DNA of 64,000 nt from Tolypothrix tenuis PCC 7101 (GTDB taxonomy: Bacteria > Cyanobacteriota > Cyanobacteriia > Cyanobacteriales > Nostocaceae), in the NCBI RefSeq assembly GCF_002368295.1, contig NZ_AP018250.1, forward strand, positions 1 to 64,000, read 5' to 3'. A model generated the notes under the pieces. The model saw nothing but the letters and a program-made list of their open reading frames with translations. It had not been told where the DNA came from and searched no databases. Positions 18,601 through 25,943 of this stretch are shown piece after piece; the stretch's first letter is position 1, and each line of letters opens with the position of its first letter. The translations under genes were made by a program, and so were the position numbers.

Positions 18601-19657
18601 ATAACAACCCAAAGGCAATTACCAGGAAATGAGCCGAGCCGGTGGCAGGGTCTAAAATTTTGAGCGATCGCACAGTCTCTGGTGCATGAGTGACTGCATC
18701 TGCGGTTAATGGCTGGGGAACCCAATATTTCCAATTTTCTTCAATTCCCGGTTCAATTGGCATTAACGCATCTAAAGCCACTTCTCCTCGTTCGCGCTTT
18801 TCTCGCCACTCTTTGCGCCTTGCTTCCAAACGAGCTAAAGTTCCATCAGCTTCAACCTCAGCCGTCCAACCGTGCTTTTTGCATATTGCTAGCCACATCT
18901 GCCCCAAACTGTTATGGAGTAACCACTCCACCATGTAACGCTCTGTAAACATTTGGGTTTTACTAGCAATTTCATGGGGTTCTACTTTCCCACCCCCATT
19001 TAGCTTGGCATCTAAGGCTTCTCGTTCTGGGTCGTTCCAGTATTGGTAAACCCACCCCAAAGTTGTATCATCGAGCCAAACATCTTTTAATTCAGCAGCA
19101 TCCAAAGCCTCAATTGCTGCTCTCAAGGTACTGGCGGGAATTGGGAATAGTGCTGTAACTCCGACATTGCCAAATAAACCTGGCAACTCCTGTGCCAGTT
19201 CATCGTAGAGTAATTGCAGCAGTGTTCCGTATCCTTCGGTTTCATCCTTGCACAAGTCTGGTGCAAAATCTCTAAACTCCCGATAACTCCGACTCTGCCA
19301 ACCTCCTGTTAATACAGCAGGTTTAATTAAGCTCTGCGCTTCCATCTGCTTAATTACTACCAGCCGATTGAGCAAGGTTGCAGCTGCGAGTTTGACTGCT
19401 GTTTTCAAATAGCGATCGCGTATCTCCGACTCTTGTTTCTTACTTTTACCCTGACTACGGGATTGCTCATCCAGCCATTGTTCTAAGCGTTGTCGTTTTA
19501 CCTGTTGCTCTTCTGCTAATCCCGCCTTATTTAAGGTTTTAATTGATAATCGATAGGTGCTTTCTATAGCGTTTTGCAAATCAGTGAGCAAACGTTCTCT
19601 TAAAGCACGAATTGTACTGGATAATTTGGATTTAGCTTCAGGAGTGAGATAAGACAT
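15674..19657 (-). CDS. pglX: BREX DNA methyltransferase PglX
   Basis: This 1327-aa class I SAM-dependent adenine methyltransferase marks host DNA and is needed for exclusion in other BREX systems. SAM-binding motif I is LKILDPATGSAHFL at about 332-345, and the catalytic NPPY motif is at about 560-563 (VIGNPPYQG). The region from about 700 to 1000 is the likely target-recognition part, and the charged tail ends in a Glu/Lys coiled coil. Length fits PglX/BrxX (about 1200-1300 aa). It lies between brxC (30-bp gap) and pglZ (4-bp overlap). No frameshift or premature stop is seen. Predicted to give non-palindromic N6-methyladenine, as in other BREX loci. Confidence 0.94.
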   Translation of the reverse strand: MSYLTPEAKSKLSSTIRALRERLLTDLQNAIESTYRLSIKTLNKAGLAEEQQVKRQRLEQWLDEQSRSQGKSKKQESEIRDRYLKTAVKLAAATLLNRLVVIKQMEAQSLIKPAVLTGGWQSRSYREFRDFAPDLCKDETEGYGTLLQLLYDELAQELPGLFGNVGVTALFPIPASTLRAAIEALDAAELKDVWLDDTTLGWVYQYWNDPEREALDAKLNGGGKVEPHEIASKTQMFTERYMVEWLLHNSLGQMWLAICKKHGWTAEVEADGTLARLEARRKEWREKRERGEVALDALMPIEPGIEENWKYWVPQPLTADAVTHAPETVRSLKILDPATGSAHFLVIAFGLLFTLYQEEARHRGENWSDRQIVESILENNLYGVDIDPRAIQIAAAALILKARLLSPQASPKHLNLVASNLQLASLPADDPALVELRREVTEATGIPEKLTNQIVYALQGADYLGTLLKVDTAVDAAISEYESQFKQVIQGDIFTGFGEQKSDFNFQQTKASLLDKLEQFLSRCTSGDDLGLRLRGEQLAAGIRFIRIVRENSYDLVIGNPPYQGTSKMADAGYITKNYPKGKADLYAAFLERGLQLARVGGVSALLTMRNWMFIQQFTQIREYLLSNFDLRLLGDVDRGAFEEVVDEVVATVMSLFQKATPNKACSIAIQPTPLDDNSRDSGRTKRKRAAVLLQIGRFEFWSDRFEVIKEKPLIYWWKQDFLKDYAEALKLSEAAPVRAGMQTSNNIRYLRTPWEVAFASFDKRMESDLSGELFTYKWVGYIKGAAGKSWFEPLDTLILWQNSALEKQVAYDHLGSKGGGNGTPSRQFYFTIGIAFSMIGSYFLARKHRFRSVIGDKGASVFPNNPSAVTCLLNSKLSRNIMASLNPSVSFQVGDVNRLPLFPIESADEIFTQLDTAFTEHEAARETSVEFKKPGASAWKYAQEWAQTAVDRQSGTPLPNYEPVYEQPPATNFISYSIGVALARFSANGEGILNQAPATALPHGIFYLSAYSEKDSLEHPACKPIQETWHEYGSIIAKGTQLRKWLRLSFFKDVHLGMYENHPIYFPLSSQRKNFVAFISIHRWADNTLQTLLADYLIPELSQLEGELNDLTTARHQGDKKTQTKAEERYSEVQKLHEELKAFIDLVRQCAEQGPSPANAKDIKREVDARFKMDLDDGVMVNSAALWPLLEPQWNQPKKWWSELCNAQGKKDYDWSHLAARYFPQRVDGKCKVDPSLAVAHGCFWKYHSAKAYEWELRLQDEISEDFTIDEQNSDSLRQAFAKENPQLVQEIIEKEEKRRERKRKKEETQEEDFGPLFEQEEEEAA

Positions 19658-19687
19658 TGGGGTTGCTGGCTGGATAATGAGGAAGGT

Positions 19688-22600
19688 TTAGGACAAGCGA
19701 ATGCGAGTATTGGGTTTGAGTTGAGCCAACAGCCGCTCTCGTAACTGGTTAACTAGTGCATCAACTTCTGCTTCTGTGCTGACTTCACGACCACTAAGAT
19801 TTAGGGGTAGCTGCACTACTTGTTCTTCAGTAACTTCGGACAAAACATTATCAAGGCTTGTATTTGCAGCCTTTTCAGCTTTTTGCAGCTTAATCAATGC
19901 TGAATCTTTGAGTTCTAGCAAGCTGGGGTAGAGTGCATCCTGAGTTGTGTCATAGGTCGCTTCTTGGATAGAACGCAACACGTATTCTCCTTGTTTTTCA
20001 TTCAGTTTGAGAAAGCCTTGGCGTTGCTTGATCTGCCCTTGAATGGCTTTTGCTTGCTGTTCTTGCGTTTCAATCAAGCTCAAACGCACGACTTTGTAGT
20101 GCTGTTCAATTGCTTGTAAGTGAGGTTCTAAGCTGCTAATGTCTCGCCAAGGGCGATCGCTATTTAGCTGTTCTGCCAAAGCTGCGATCGCTTCGGTAAT
20201 TTCTGCCGAACGCTCAATCTGCTTGAGTTGCGCTACTTGGTTATCCCGAATATTAACTGCCTTAGTTACGGCATCTACAGCACTATCTGTCAAATCTGTC
20301 AAGGAAATACCCAGTTCTTGAATCCCATCTCGCAGTGCATCGAGATTTTTCTTAACTGCAATTACAGTGTCTTCAACTTGGCGAGAACGGGTACACTTTT
20401 CCAGGGATTCGCGTAACTTGACTAAAGCTGGGGGTAAATTTGGTCGGTTTGGTAGTCGATTGTACCGTCGTTCTAATTCTTGTAATCGTTTGACCTGACC
20501 GGGGAACTGCTGGAAAACTGCATCGGCGATCGCATCATTTTCCCGATCCAGTTCAACATCTAATGAGTCTTTGAAGAACTTGCAAATAGCAATTTTGTCA
20601 CGCGGGGTAATGCTGGTTTCATTGGGAGGTAGCAAATCAGCCCGTTTGATGTCCCTGTCTTTAGTGAACATATCCTTAGCACCAGGGTCACGCACTGATG
20701 TAATTTCTGGGCCAGTTTCGGGTCGAATCCGCACCTTAGCAGCCCGGAGTAAACCCACCAAGCAAGCCTTCACCACATCTGCGGGATAGCCGTAGGGCGG
20801 CCCGCCAAAGTGAGTTAGCAACACATTACCAGAAACCCCATTTTGGTCTTGAATATACTGCCCAATCCGAGAAGGAACTTCACCGCTACAGGTGGGCATA
20901 TATTTACCTGCATCTAGTTCGAGTATGCCCAGCCCATCTTTCATAAATTTGTGGGATGGGCCTGATAAGTTCGGCTCTAAAAGTTGCGCTAATTCACCGG
21001 GAGTAACCGCTACATCTACATAATGGCTGTAAAGATCCGGCAGAATGGTTTCCCCTAAGCGTCCCAGCATAGTGGTGAAAGTTGTACCATGTTGCTGCTT
21101 GTCGATTTGTCGCCCTCGGAAGAAGATTTCACCATCTATAAAGGATTGAGCGATCGCTTTTTGCACGTCCGTCTCTAGCTTTTCACAGCGGCTTTGCTCC
21201 TCGAAAAGTAAGTTCTGCTTATCTTTAGCAAGAGATTGTTTGCGACTTTCATATTTACTGATGATGTGCCGGGATTTAGCCAGTTCTCGTGCTTGGGCTG
21301 CTACATTATCACAATTACCTACTACCCAAATTAGGCGATCGCGGAAATTTGAGCGATCGCTAGTTTGTATCCAAGATGTAGGGTTTCGCTCGTCTTTATT
21401 AGTCAAATAGCGGAAATCAATCGTCAGCACTGCTGGATCGTTTGAACCTTGAATACGTTCATCCTGTCGCTGACGACCATCGCTATAAATAGCCAACCAA
21501 GGAAACGGCTTGTTTTTGTAGCGGGGGCGTTCTACATTGCCTAACAATGACTTCAACTTGTCTGCCACAATCGAACTAATAGCATCAGGAATTACGCTGT
21601 GATTATCTCGCTCTCGCTGCCATTCTTGCCCCGCAGAACTTTGAATTTTATAACCGAGTTTGTCAGAGTAGGAAAGTAGCCCTAATCCCCGCAGTTTTTC
21701 TAAGGCTGCTGTAATTTTTGGCTCATTGTTGCCCATTCCCAACTGCGAATAAAGACATTGACTAACTAAAGTTACAGTTGTTGGTTCTTGTTCCTGAATC
21801 AACTCCAAAAGTGCTACGGCTTTTGCCACTTTGATCGCCATTTCGTCTTGAATAACTTCTTCATGGCTAAACAACCGTGCTAGCGTAGTTTGCACATCAG
21901 CATCTAAAGCTGACTGTTGCACTTCATAAATACTATCGAGAGTGACCAACGCACCCAGTTCTTGTTCTCCTAATTTCTGTTCTCGAAACAATTCTCCCAA
22001 CAGTTGTAGTAGCCCGCGAATGGCATGGTCATCTCCCTTAGCACGGCTGGAACGAGTACGCAGATTTGACGTGATTTGCATCAGTAAATCTACGTAACCA
22101 GGCAGCATGGGATATACTTCAAGAAAATCCTCTTCAGTGATGGCATCGCACTTATAGCCATAGAGTTTGAGGTCGCTACGGTGCTGGGCAAAAAGCGATC
22201 GCAGTTCGGCTTCTTTTGAGGCAGCTTTTTTCAAAAGCCGCTTATGCACAACATCTCGAATGTTGGTAGGTGCAAGGTGAACTCTGAGCTTCGGTGGAAA
22301 ACGATCCTTGAGCTTACCAATGTTGCTTTCATCCTCACTGTCTTCCAGCTTTTGCTGCCCTGTTGCCAGTAACCATACCTGTCCTTTCAGTTTTTGCCCT
22401 AAATCAGAAACAAACGACTGAAGTTTGAGCATTCGCTCCGTATTCTGGTGTATATATTGGCTTACCTCATCTACTACAACGAACAAGGTTTTACCAGAAG
22501 CGCGGTGATTGAGCATATTAATGATGGCTTTAGTCGTTTCCGAGGGCGAAGTTCCCATTCCCGTTTGGGCACCAGCACGACTATCAAACCAACTCATGGG

Positions 22601-23308
22601 GTCAGTATAACGAGTAGGGTACATAGCGTGCATAACTTCAGAGAAAGCTTCTTCAGCCAACTGATCGCCCTTCGCTTTTGACCAAGGTTCTCCCAAAGTC
22701 TGCTCTACACAAATTAAGAACTCCTGCCATTTACCATCTAATTCAAGCTTCAGTTCTAAATCAGCGACGTAATTACTAATAGTGCAGTAGCCCAGATGTG
22801 CTTGTACTTCTCGCTTGACAGCTGAATGGATATGCTCGTCATCTCTTGCTACGGCACCAATATCAAAGACCACAGCCAAAGGATCGATTTGACCGCGAAC
22901 TCGATTCCAAGCATCTCGAAACTCTTGGGCTTTAGGAGAATCATCCCGCGCTAGCAATGCACTTGCCACCGTTCGATTATCCGGTAATACCATATCATTG
23001 AGAGCCAGCCCTAAAAGTTTGGCAAAGCTCGATTTTCCGGAGCCGTAGAAGCCCGAAATCCAGGATGCTGGTAGTTCAGCGCCACCAGGTTTCTGTAATT
23101 CTTCTGCCATAGAATTGAGCAGCTTCACAAACTGCTCGTGAATTCCTGACTGCACACGCTTGTGCCGGGGGTCAGTTTCTGGGTAACCGCCTGTGATGAT
23201 ATATTCCGAGACTTCTTCTAAGACCTTGGCAGGTTTTTGCTCATGGAAATAAATGACTGGGGCAATATTACGGGTGACATCAGCAGCAAAGATTTCCTTA
23301 ATTAGCAT
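19688..23308 (-). CDS. brxC: BREX large ATPase BrxC
   Basis: This 1206-aa P-loop protein has Walker A SGFYGSGKSSFAKLL at about 83-97 and Walker B LFVVVDEVSQYI at about 280-291, followed by a sensor-like LLATGQQKL. The C-terminal third is helical coiled coil (about 940-1150). BrxC is an AAA-like ATPase conserved in most BREX types and is essential for phage exclusion in tested systems. It sits between brxB (37-bp gap) and pglX (30-bp gap). HIP1 octamers are frequent here (around 20152, 20183, 20525, 21149, 21334, 21352 and 22193), showing long residence in a cyanobacterial genome. Confidence 0.93.
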   Translation of the reverse strand: MLIKEIFAADVTRNIAPVIYFHEQKPAKVLEEVSEYIITGGYPETDPRHKRVQSGIHEQFVKLLNSMAEELQKPGGAELPASWISGFYGSGKSSFAKLLGLALNDMVLPDNRTVASALLARDDSPKAQEFRDAWNRVRGQIDPLAVVFDIGAVARDDEHIHSAVKREVQAHLGYCTISNYVADLELKLELDGKWQEFLICVEQTLGEPWSKAKGDQLAEEAFSEVMHAMYPTRYTDPMSWFDSRAGAQTGMGTSPSETTKAIINMLNHRASGKTLFVVVDEVSQYIHQNTERMLKLQSFVSDLGQKLKGQVWLLATGQQKLEDSEDESNIGKLKDRFPPKLRVHLAPTNIRDVVHKRLLKKAASKEAELRSLFAQHRSDLKLYGYKCDAITEEDFLEVYPMLPGYVDLLMQITSNLRTRSSRAKGDDHAIRGLLQLLGELFREQKLGEQELGALVTLDSIYEVQQSALDADVQTTLARLFSHEEVIQDEMAIKVAKAVALLELIQEQEPTTVTLVSQCLYSQLGMGNNEPKITAALEKLRGLGLLSYSDKLGYKIQSSAGQEWQRERDNHSVIPDAISSIVADKLKSLLGNVERPRYKNKPFPWLAIYSDGRQRQDERIQGSNDPAVLTIDFRYLTNKDERNPTSWIQTSDRSNFRDRLIWVVGNCDNVAAQARELAKSRHIISKYESRKQSLAKDKQNLLFEEQSRCEKLETDVQKAIAQSFIDGEIFFRGRQIDKQQHGTTFTTMLGRLGETILPDLYSHYVDVAVTPGELAQLLEPNLSGPSHKFMKDGLGILELDAGKYMPTCSGEVPSRIGQYIQDQNGVSGNVLLTHFGGPPYGYPADVVKACLVGLLRAAKVRIRPETGPEITSVRDPGAKDMFTKDRDIKRADLLPPNETSITPRDKIAICKFFKDSLDVELDRENDAIADAVFQQFPGQVKRLQELERRYNRLPNRPNLPPALVKLRESLEKCTRSRQVEDTVIAVKKNLDALRDGIQELGISLTDLTDSAVDAVTKAVNIRDNQVAQLKQIERSAEITEAIAALAEQLNSDRPWRDISSLEPHLQAIEQHYKVVRLSLIETQEQQAKAIQGQIKQRQGFLKLNEKQGEYVLRSIQEATYDTTQDALYPSLLELKDSALIKLQKAEKAANTSLDNVLSEVTEEQVVQLPLNLSGREVSTEAEVDALVNQLRERLLAQLKPNTRIRLS

Positions 23309-23345
23309 GTCATCACCTCTTTAGTAGTTGTAGTAATAAAGTCAG

Positions 23346-23978
23346 TCATGAGTAAATTCGAGGCCGATAGTCCCGGTCAGAAGGCAGTTCGTCCATAAAG
23401 GACAGGGCATTCAAATCCCTTCTCTCCCCTGGATAAAGGAGAACAACAGGCAAGTTGTTTGTCTTACCATCAATATGTTTAAGCAGTGCTGATGAGCGAA
23501 AAAAAGGATACAGCCCTCCAGCACGTCCCAAAAAAATTAAGGTGCGATTGGTTTCACCTGGATGTTTATCTGAAAAATCATCAATTAAGGCAATCACATC
23601 TTTGGCAATCCCCTCAGCCCCTTCAATGTAAAGTGCAATTTTGTCTTTTAAATGATTCAGCGCCCGGTTTGGGTCTTTGGCATAGAGACGATACTCTGTG
23701 CGAATAATACTTTCTAAAATCCTTGGTTCTTCTCGCTTGAGTCTGTCTAAAAACAAGCGCTGAAGGGATACTCCTAAGACATTCCAACCTTGTCCCTTTA
23801 GGTCATCTGTTAGTATCCGAATCTGAGCGCGAAGTTTAAATTCTTCACGGGGGTCGTAAAGGAGAATAGCAAATCGGTAGTTCCGCATTGTGCTAATTTT
23901 GGGGCCACCTTCATCGAGCAAGTCGTTGCGTAATGCCTGCACCGCAGACATTTGCAGGTCAAGCAAAGTACCAATCAT
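23346..23978 (-). CDS. brxB: BREX protein BrxB (DUF1788)
   Basis: This ~210-aa protein is of the DUF1788 family. The family-typical core is visible as FAILLYDPREEFKLRAQIRIL (about 42-62), LIFLGRAGGLYPFFR (about 148-162), LYPGER and the C-terminal YRPRIY. An upstream ATG at 23993 is open, but ATG at 23978 has a strong GGGAGGA site about seven bases upstream and overlaps the brxA stop (ATGA), so I use it. BrxB is a small conserved subunit of BREX types 1, 5 and 6 with no known catalysis; it probably scaffolds BrxC/PglZ. Confidence 0.9.
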   Translation of the reverse strand: MIGTLLDLQMSAVQALRNDLLDEGGPKISTMRNYRFAILLYDPREEFKLRAQIRILTDDLKGQGWNVLGVSLQRLFLDRLKREEPRILESIIRTEYRLYAKDPNRALNHLKDKIALYIEGAEGIAKDVIALIDDFSDKHPGETNRTLIFLGRAGGLYPFFRSSALLKHIDGKTNNLPVVLLYPGERRDLNALSFMDELPSDRDYRPRIYS

Positions 23979-24832
23979 GCCTGTTCCTCCCACTTCGCTT
24001 CATTGGCGTAGTCTCTTCCAGAGAGGATTTGCATTGCCCAAGATTTCAGGTCAACATAATGCCAGCCAAAATCATAAAGATCTCCCATGCGGGTAAATGA
24101 TAACCCTGGCAGACGGCTCAACCTCTGTTCTAAAAAGCTGTCAAATAAACCAACAGAGTTGAAATAAGGATTACTAAGGAGCGAACCTTCAAAGTATAAA
24201 TCACGTAAAAAATACAACCAGTAGGCTAGAGCTTCATCAGTCACCTTGGGATATTTGAGGCTACGCATCCCTGAGTTTTCCGAGCAAAGCCCCGCCGCCG
24301 CCGCCGTAGCGATTAAACCAGTCGCCATACGAAAGGTTGTTGCAGCAGACCACTCACTTTCCAGCTGCTGAGTTACCCAACGTGCCACTATGTCTCGGTC
24401 AATATCAGAGTTAGGTTGTAGACGGCGCTGTTCTAAAAAAACACCAGTAAAATTCCGGTAGATGGGATCGCTCAATTGCATATGCCAATGGCAGATATTT
24501 TGGCGAGTTGTGGGATCGTTAGGTTGCCAATGTTTAAGAACTGCCAAGGACATTGGATAGGCTTCAAAGCGATGGCTGAATTCTACTAGTAGGCTGCGAA
24601 CACGCGCCATGCTTTTACTACCAAACCAACGTTCTTCAAAAGCAATAACTGCCCGTTGTTCTCTAGGTATATCTATTCTGAAGTGTTCCCAGTAGGCGCG
24701 GCTTTCTTCAAGTGCTAAAGATGTACGTAGTAATCTAGTATGAAATTGACTGACTTCTTTGCCATGAAACATAGATGGGGCTGCTACTGGATGGGGGAGT
24801 TGCCGCTGTCGCTGAATGACTTTAGTAGCCAT
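23975..24832 (-). CDS. brxA: BREX protein BrxA (DUF1819)
   Basis: This 285-aa basic helical protein is in the BrxA position and size range of the DUF1819 family. Family-like features are the N-terminal SFHTRLLRTSLALEESRAYWEHF-type helix (about residues 29-51) and the RFEAYPMSLAVLKHW segment. BrxA of other bacteria is a small DNA-binding protein. It lies 5 bp after brxE and overlaps brxB, consistent with a single polycistronic mRNA. Recognition rests partly on gene order, because DUF1819 proteins diverge strongly. Confidence 0.82.
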   Translation of the reverse strand: MATKVIQRQRQLPHPVAAPSMFHGKEVSQFHTRLLRTSLALEESRAYWEHFRIDIPREQRAVIAFEERWFGSKSMARVRSLLVEFSHRFEAYPMSLAVLKHWQPNDPTTRQNICHWHMQLSDPIYRNFTGVFLEQRRLQPNSDIDRDIVARWVTQQLESEWSAATTFRMATGLIATAAAAGLCSENSGMRSLKYPKVTDEALAYWLYFLRDLYFEGSLLSNPYFNSVGLFDSFLEQRLSRLPGLSFTRMGDLYDFGWHYVDLKSWAMQILSGRDYANEAKWEEQA

Positions 24833-24837
24833 CGAAT

Positions 24838-25419
24838 TTACTGCTCCTCCACACGGTAAAACGGCATGGGATAGCTCTCTACAATTGGCAAAAGTGCAAA
24901 TGCCAGCTTCTTAGCACATTCGTCTAATGCCTTGAGCATTTCACCAAAAATTTCCCGTCCACTAGGAACTACTTTAAAATCCACCTTTTGCTGCGGAATA
25001 CTAATAGCTTCTTCAAAGTCAGCCTGAGAAAAGGGTTGATAAATATCCAAAAGAAAAGGTAAAACATCTAAAGGTTTGGCCCCGCTCTGCTTGTGGAAAG
25101 CGAGTCGTTCTGTTAACTGTTCATCAACGGAAAACCCCCAAAAAAACAGCGTTCTTACAGCATCAGGCTTCGCCATATCTAAGCGTTTACGCCGATCTTG
25201 CTGGATTGCCGCCTGTCGTACTGCTTGTAAGGATGCCCACTGATGCGTCTTGGGAAAGAGCCGCTGCAATAAGTCACCGCCACCATTTTCATCAATTAAG
25301 TCTGTACGCCACCAGTCAAGGCGCTTGGGGTCACAAACTCCCTCTCCAGCCCAAGCAACTACTATTTGAAGGGCTAAAATCTTGTCTAGTGTATCTTTAG
25401 TAACTTTATTAACTAGCAT
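24838..25419 (-). CDS. brxE: BREX type 6 protein BrxE, first gene of the operon
   Basis: This 193-aa protein begins LDKILALQIVVAWAGEGVCDPKRLDWWRTDLIDENGG and continues with LFPKT, matching the family pattern seen in type 6 BREX loci, where brxE is the first gene and has no known function. It is followed at 5 bp by brxA. The 524-bp region upstream carries the operon promoter. The presence of brxE together with brxD and brxHI, and the absence of brxL, pglW and pglY, is what assigns this locus to type 6 rather than type 1 or 2. Confidence 0.8.
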   Translation of the reverse strand: MLVNKVTKDTLDKILALQIVVAWAGEGVCDPKRLDWWRTDLIDENGGGDLLQRLFPKTHQWASLQAVRQAAIQQDRRKRLDMAKPDAVRTLFFWGFSVDEQLTERLAFHKQSGAKPLDVLPFLLDIYQPFSQADFEEAISIPQQKVDFKVVPSGREIFGEMLKALDECAKKLAFALLPIVESYPMPFYRVEEQ

Positions 25420-25943
25420 TGAATTATAAAATTTTAGTGTATTACTTAATACTATTTAGATTTAAGCTTTTTCATAAACTTAGACAACATTAGTTATTGC
25501 CAGCCCTCCTATTGATTAAATGGCATTAAAAATCTTGAAATTTTTAATTTATAATAAGTAATATTTGTTGCAATATTTAGCACACACTAACTTGATATCT
25601 CTCGAATTACCCCAGTAATAACACGTAAATTAATTTTTCAAAAAAATTTTTTTCAAAAATAAAGTATATTATGTTACACATAAATCTAAGAAAGATATAA
25701 ATATTCAGTTATGTAAAAGATATAGCTGCTAATGGAACGCTGATTTGAAAATCAGAAAATAAAACAGGAATGTATGCAAGCCTCCATTTGGCAGGAGTTT
25801 CACTAACGCAGACATGGCTAAAAATATGATCGAAAGACCTCTTGATATTAGTTACAGGACTGATACTAGGCATATACTGAAGCTTGGTCTAATCTCGTTA
25901 GCTTTATACTGGTGGGTAGCACCAGTAGCAAAAACCTAGTGTT
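25420..25943. promoter_or_regulatory. Divergent control region between the BREX operon and the DUF1998 helicase
   Basis: This 524-bp AT-rich non-coding stretch lies between genes transcribed away from each other, so it should hold both promoters. A possible sigma-70 site for brxE on the minus strand is TTGTCT, 17 bases, TAAATC (about 25450-25490), which is weak evidence. Small hairpins lie at 25740-25755 (CTGATTT/AAATCAG) and 25908-25926 (ACTGGT/ACCAGT), the latter just upstream of the helicase start. No regulator gene of the BrxR/WYL type is encoded here, and I see no open frame with coding character. Confidence 0.4.

Noticed and set aside
12825..23308. Many open frames on the plus strand across the BREX core (for example 13885-14226 and 18690-18948)
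   Set aside because: They are reverse-strand shadows of pglZ, pglX and brxC with unnatural composition.
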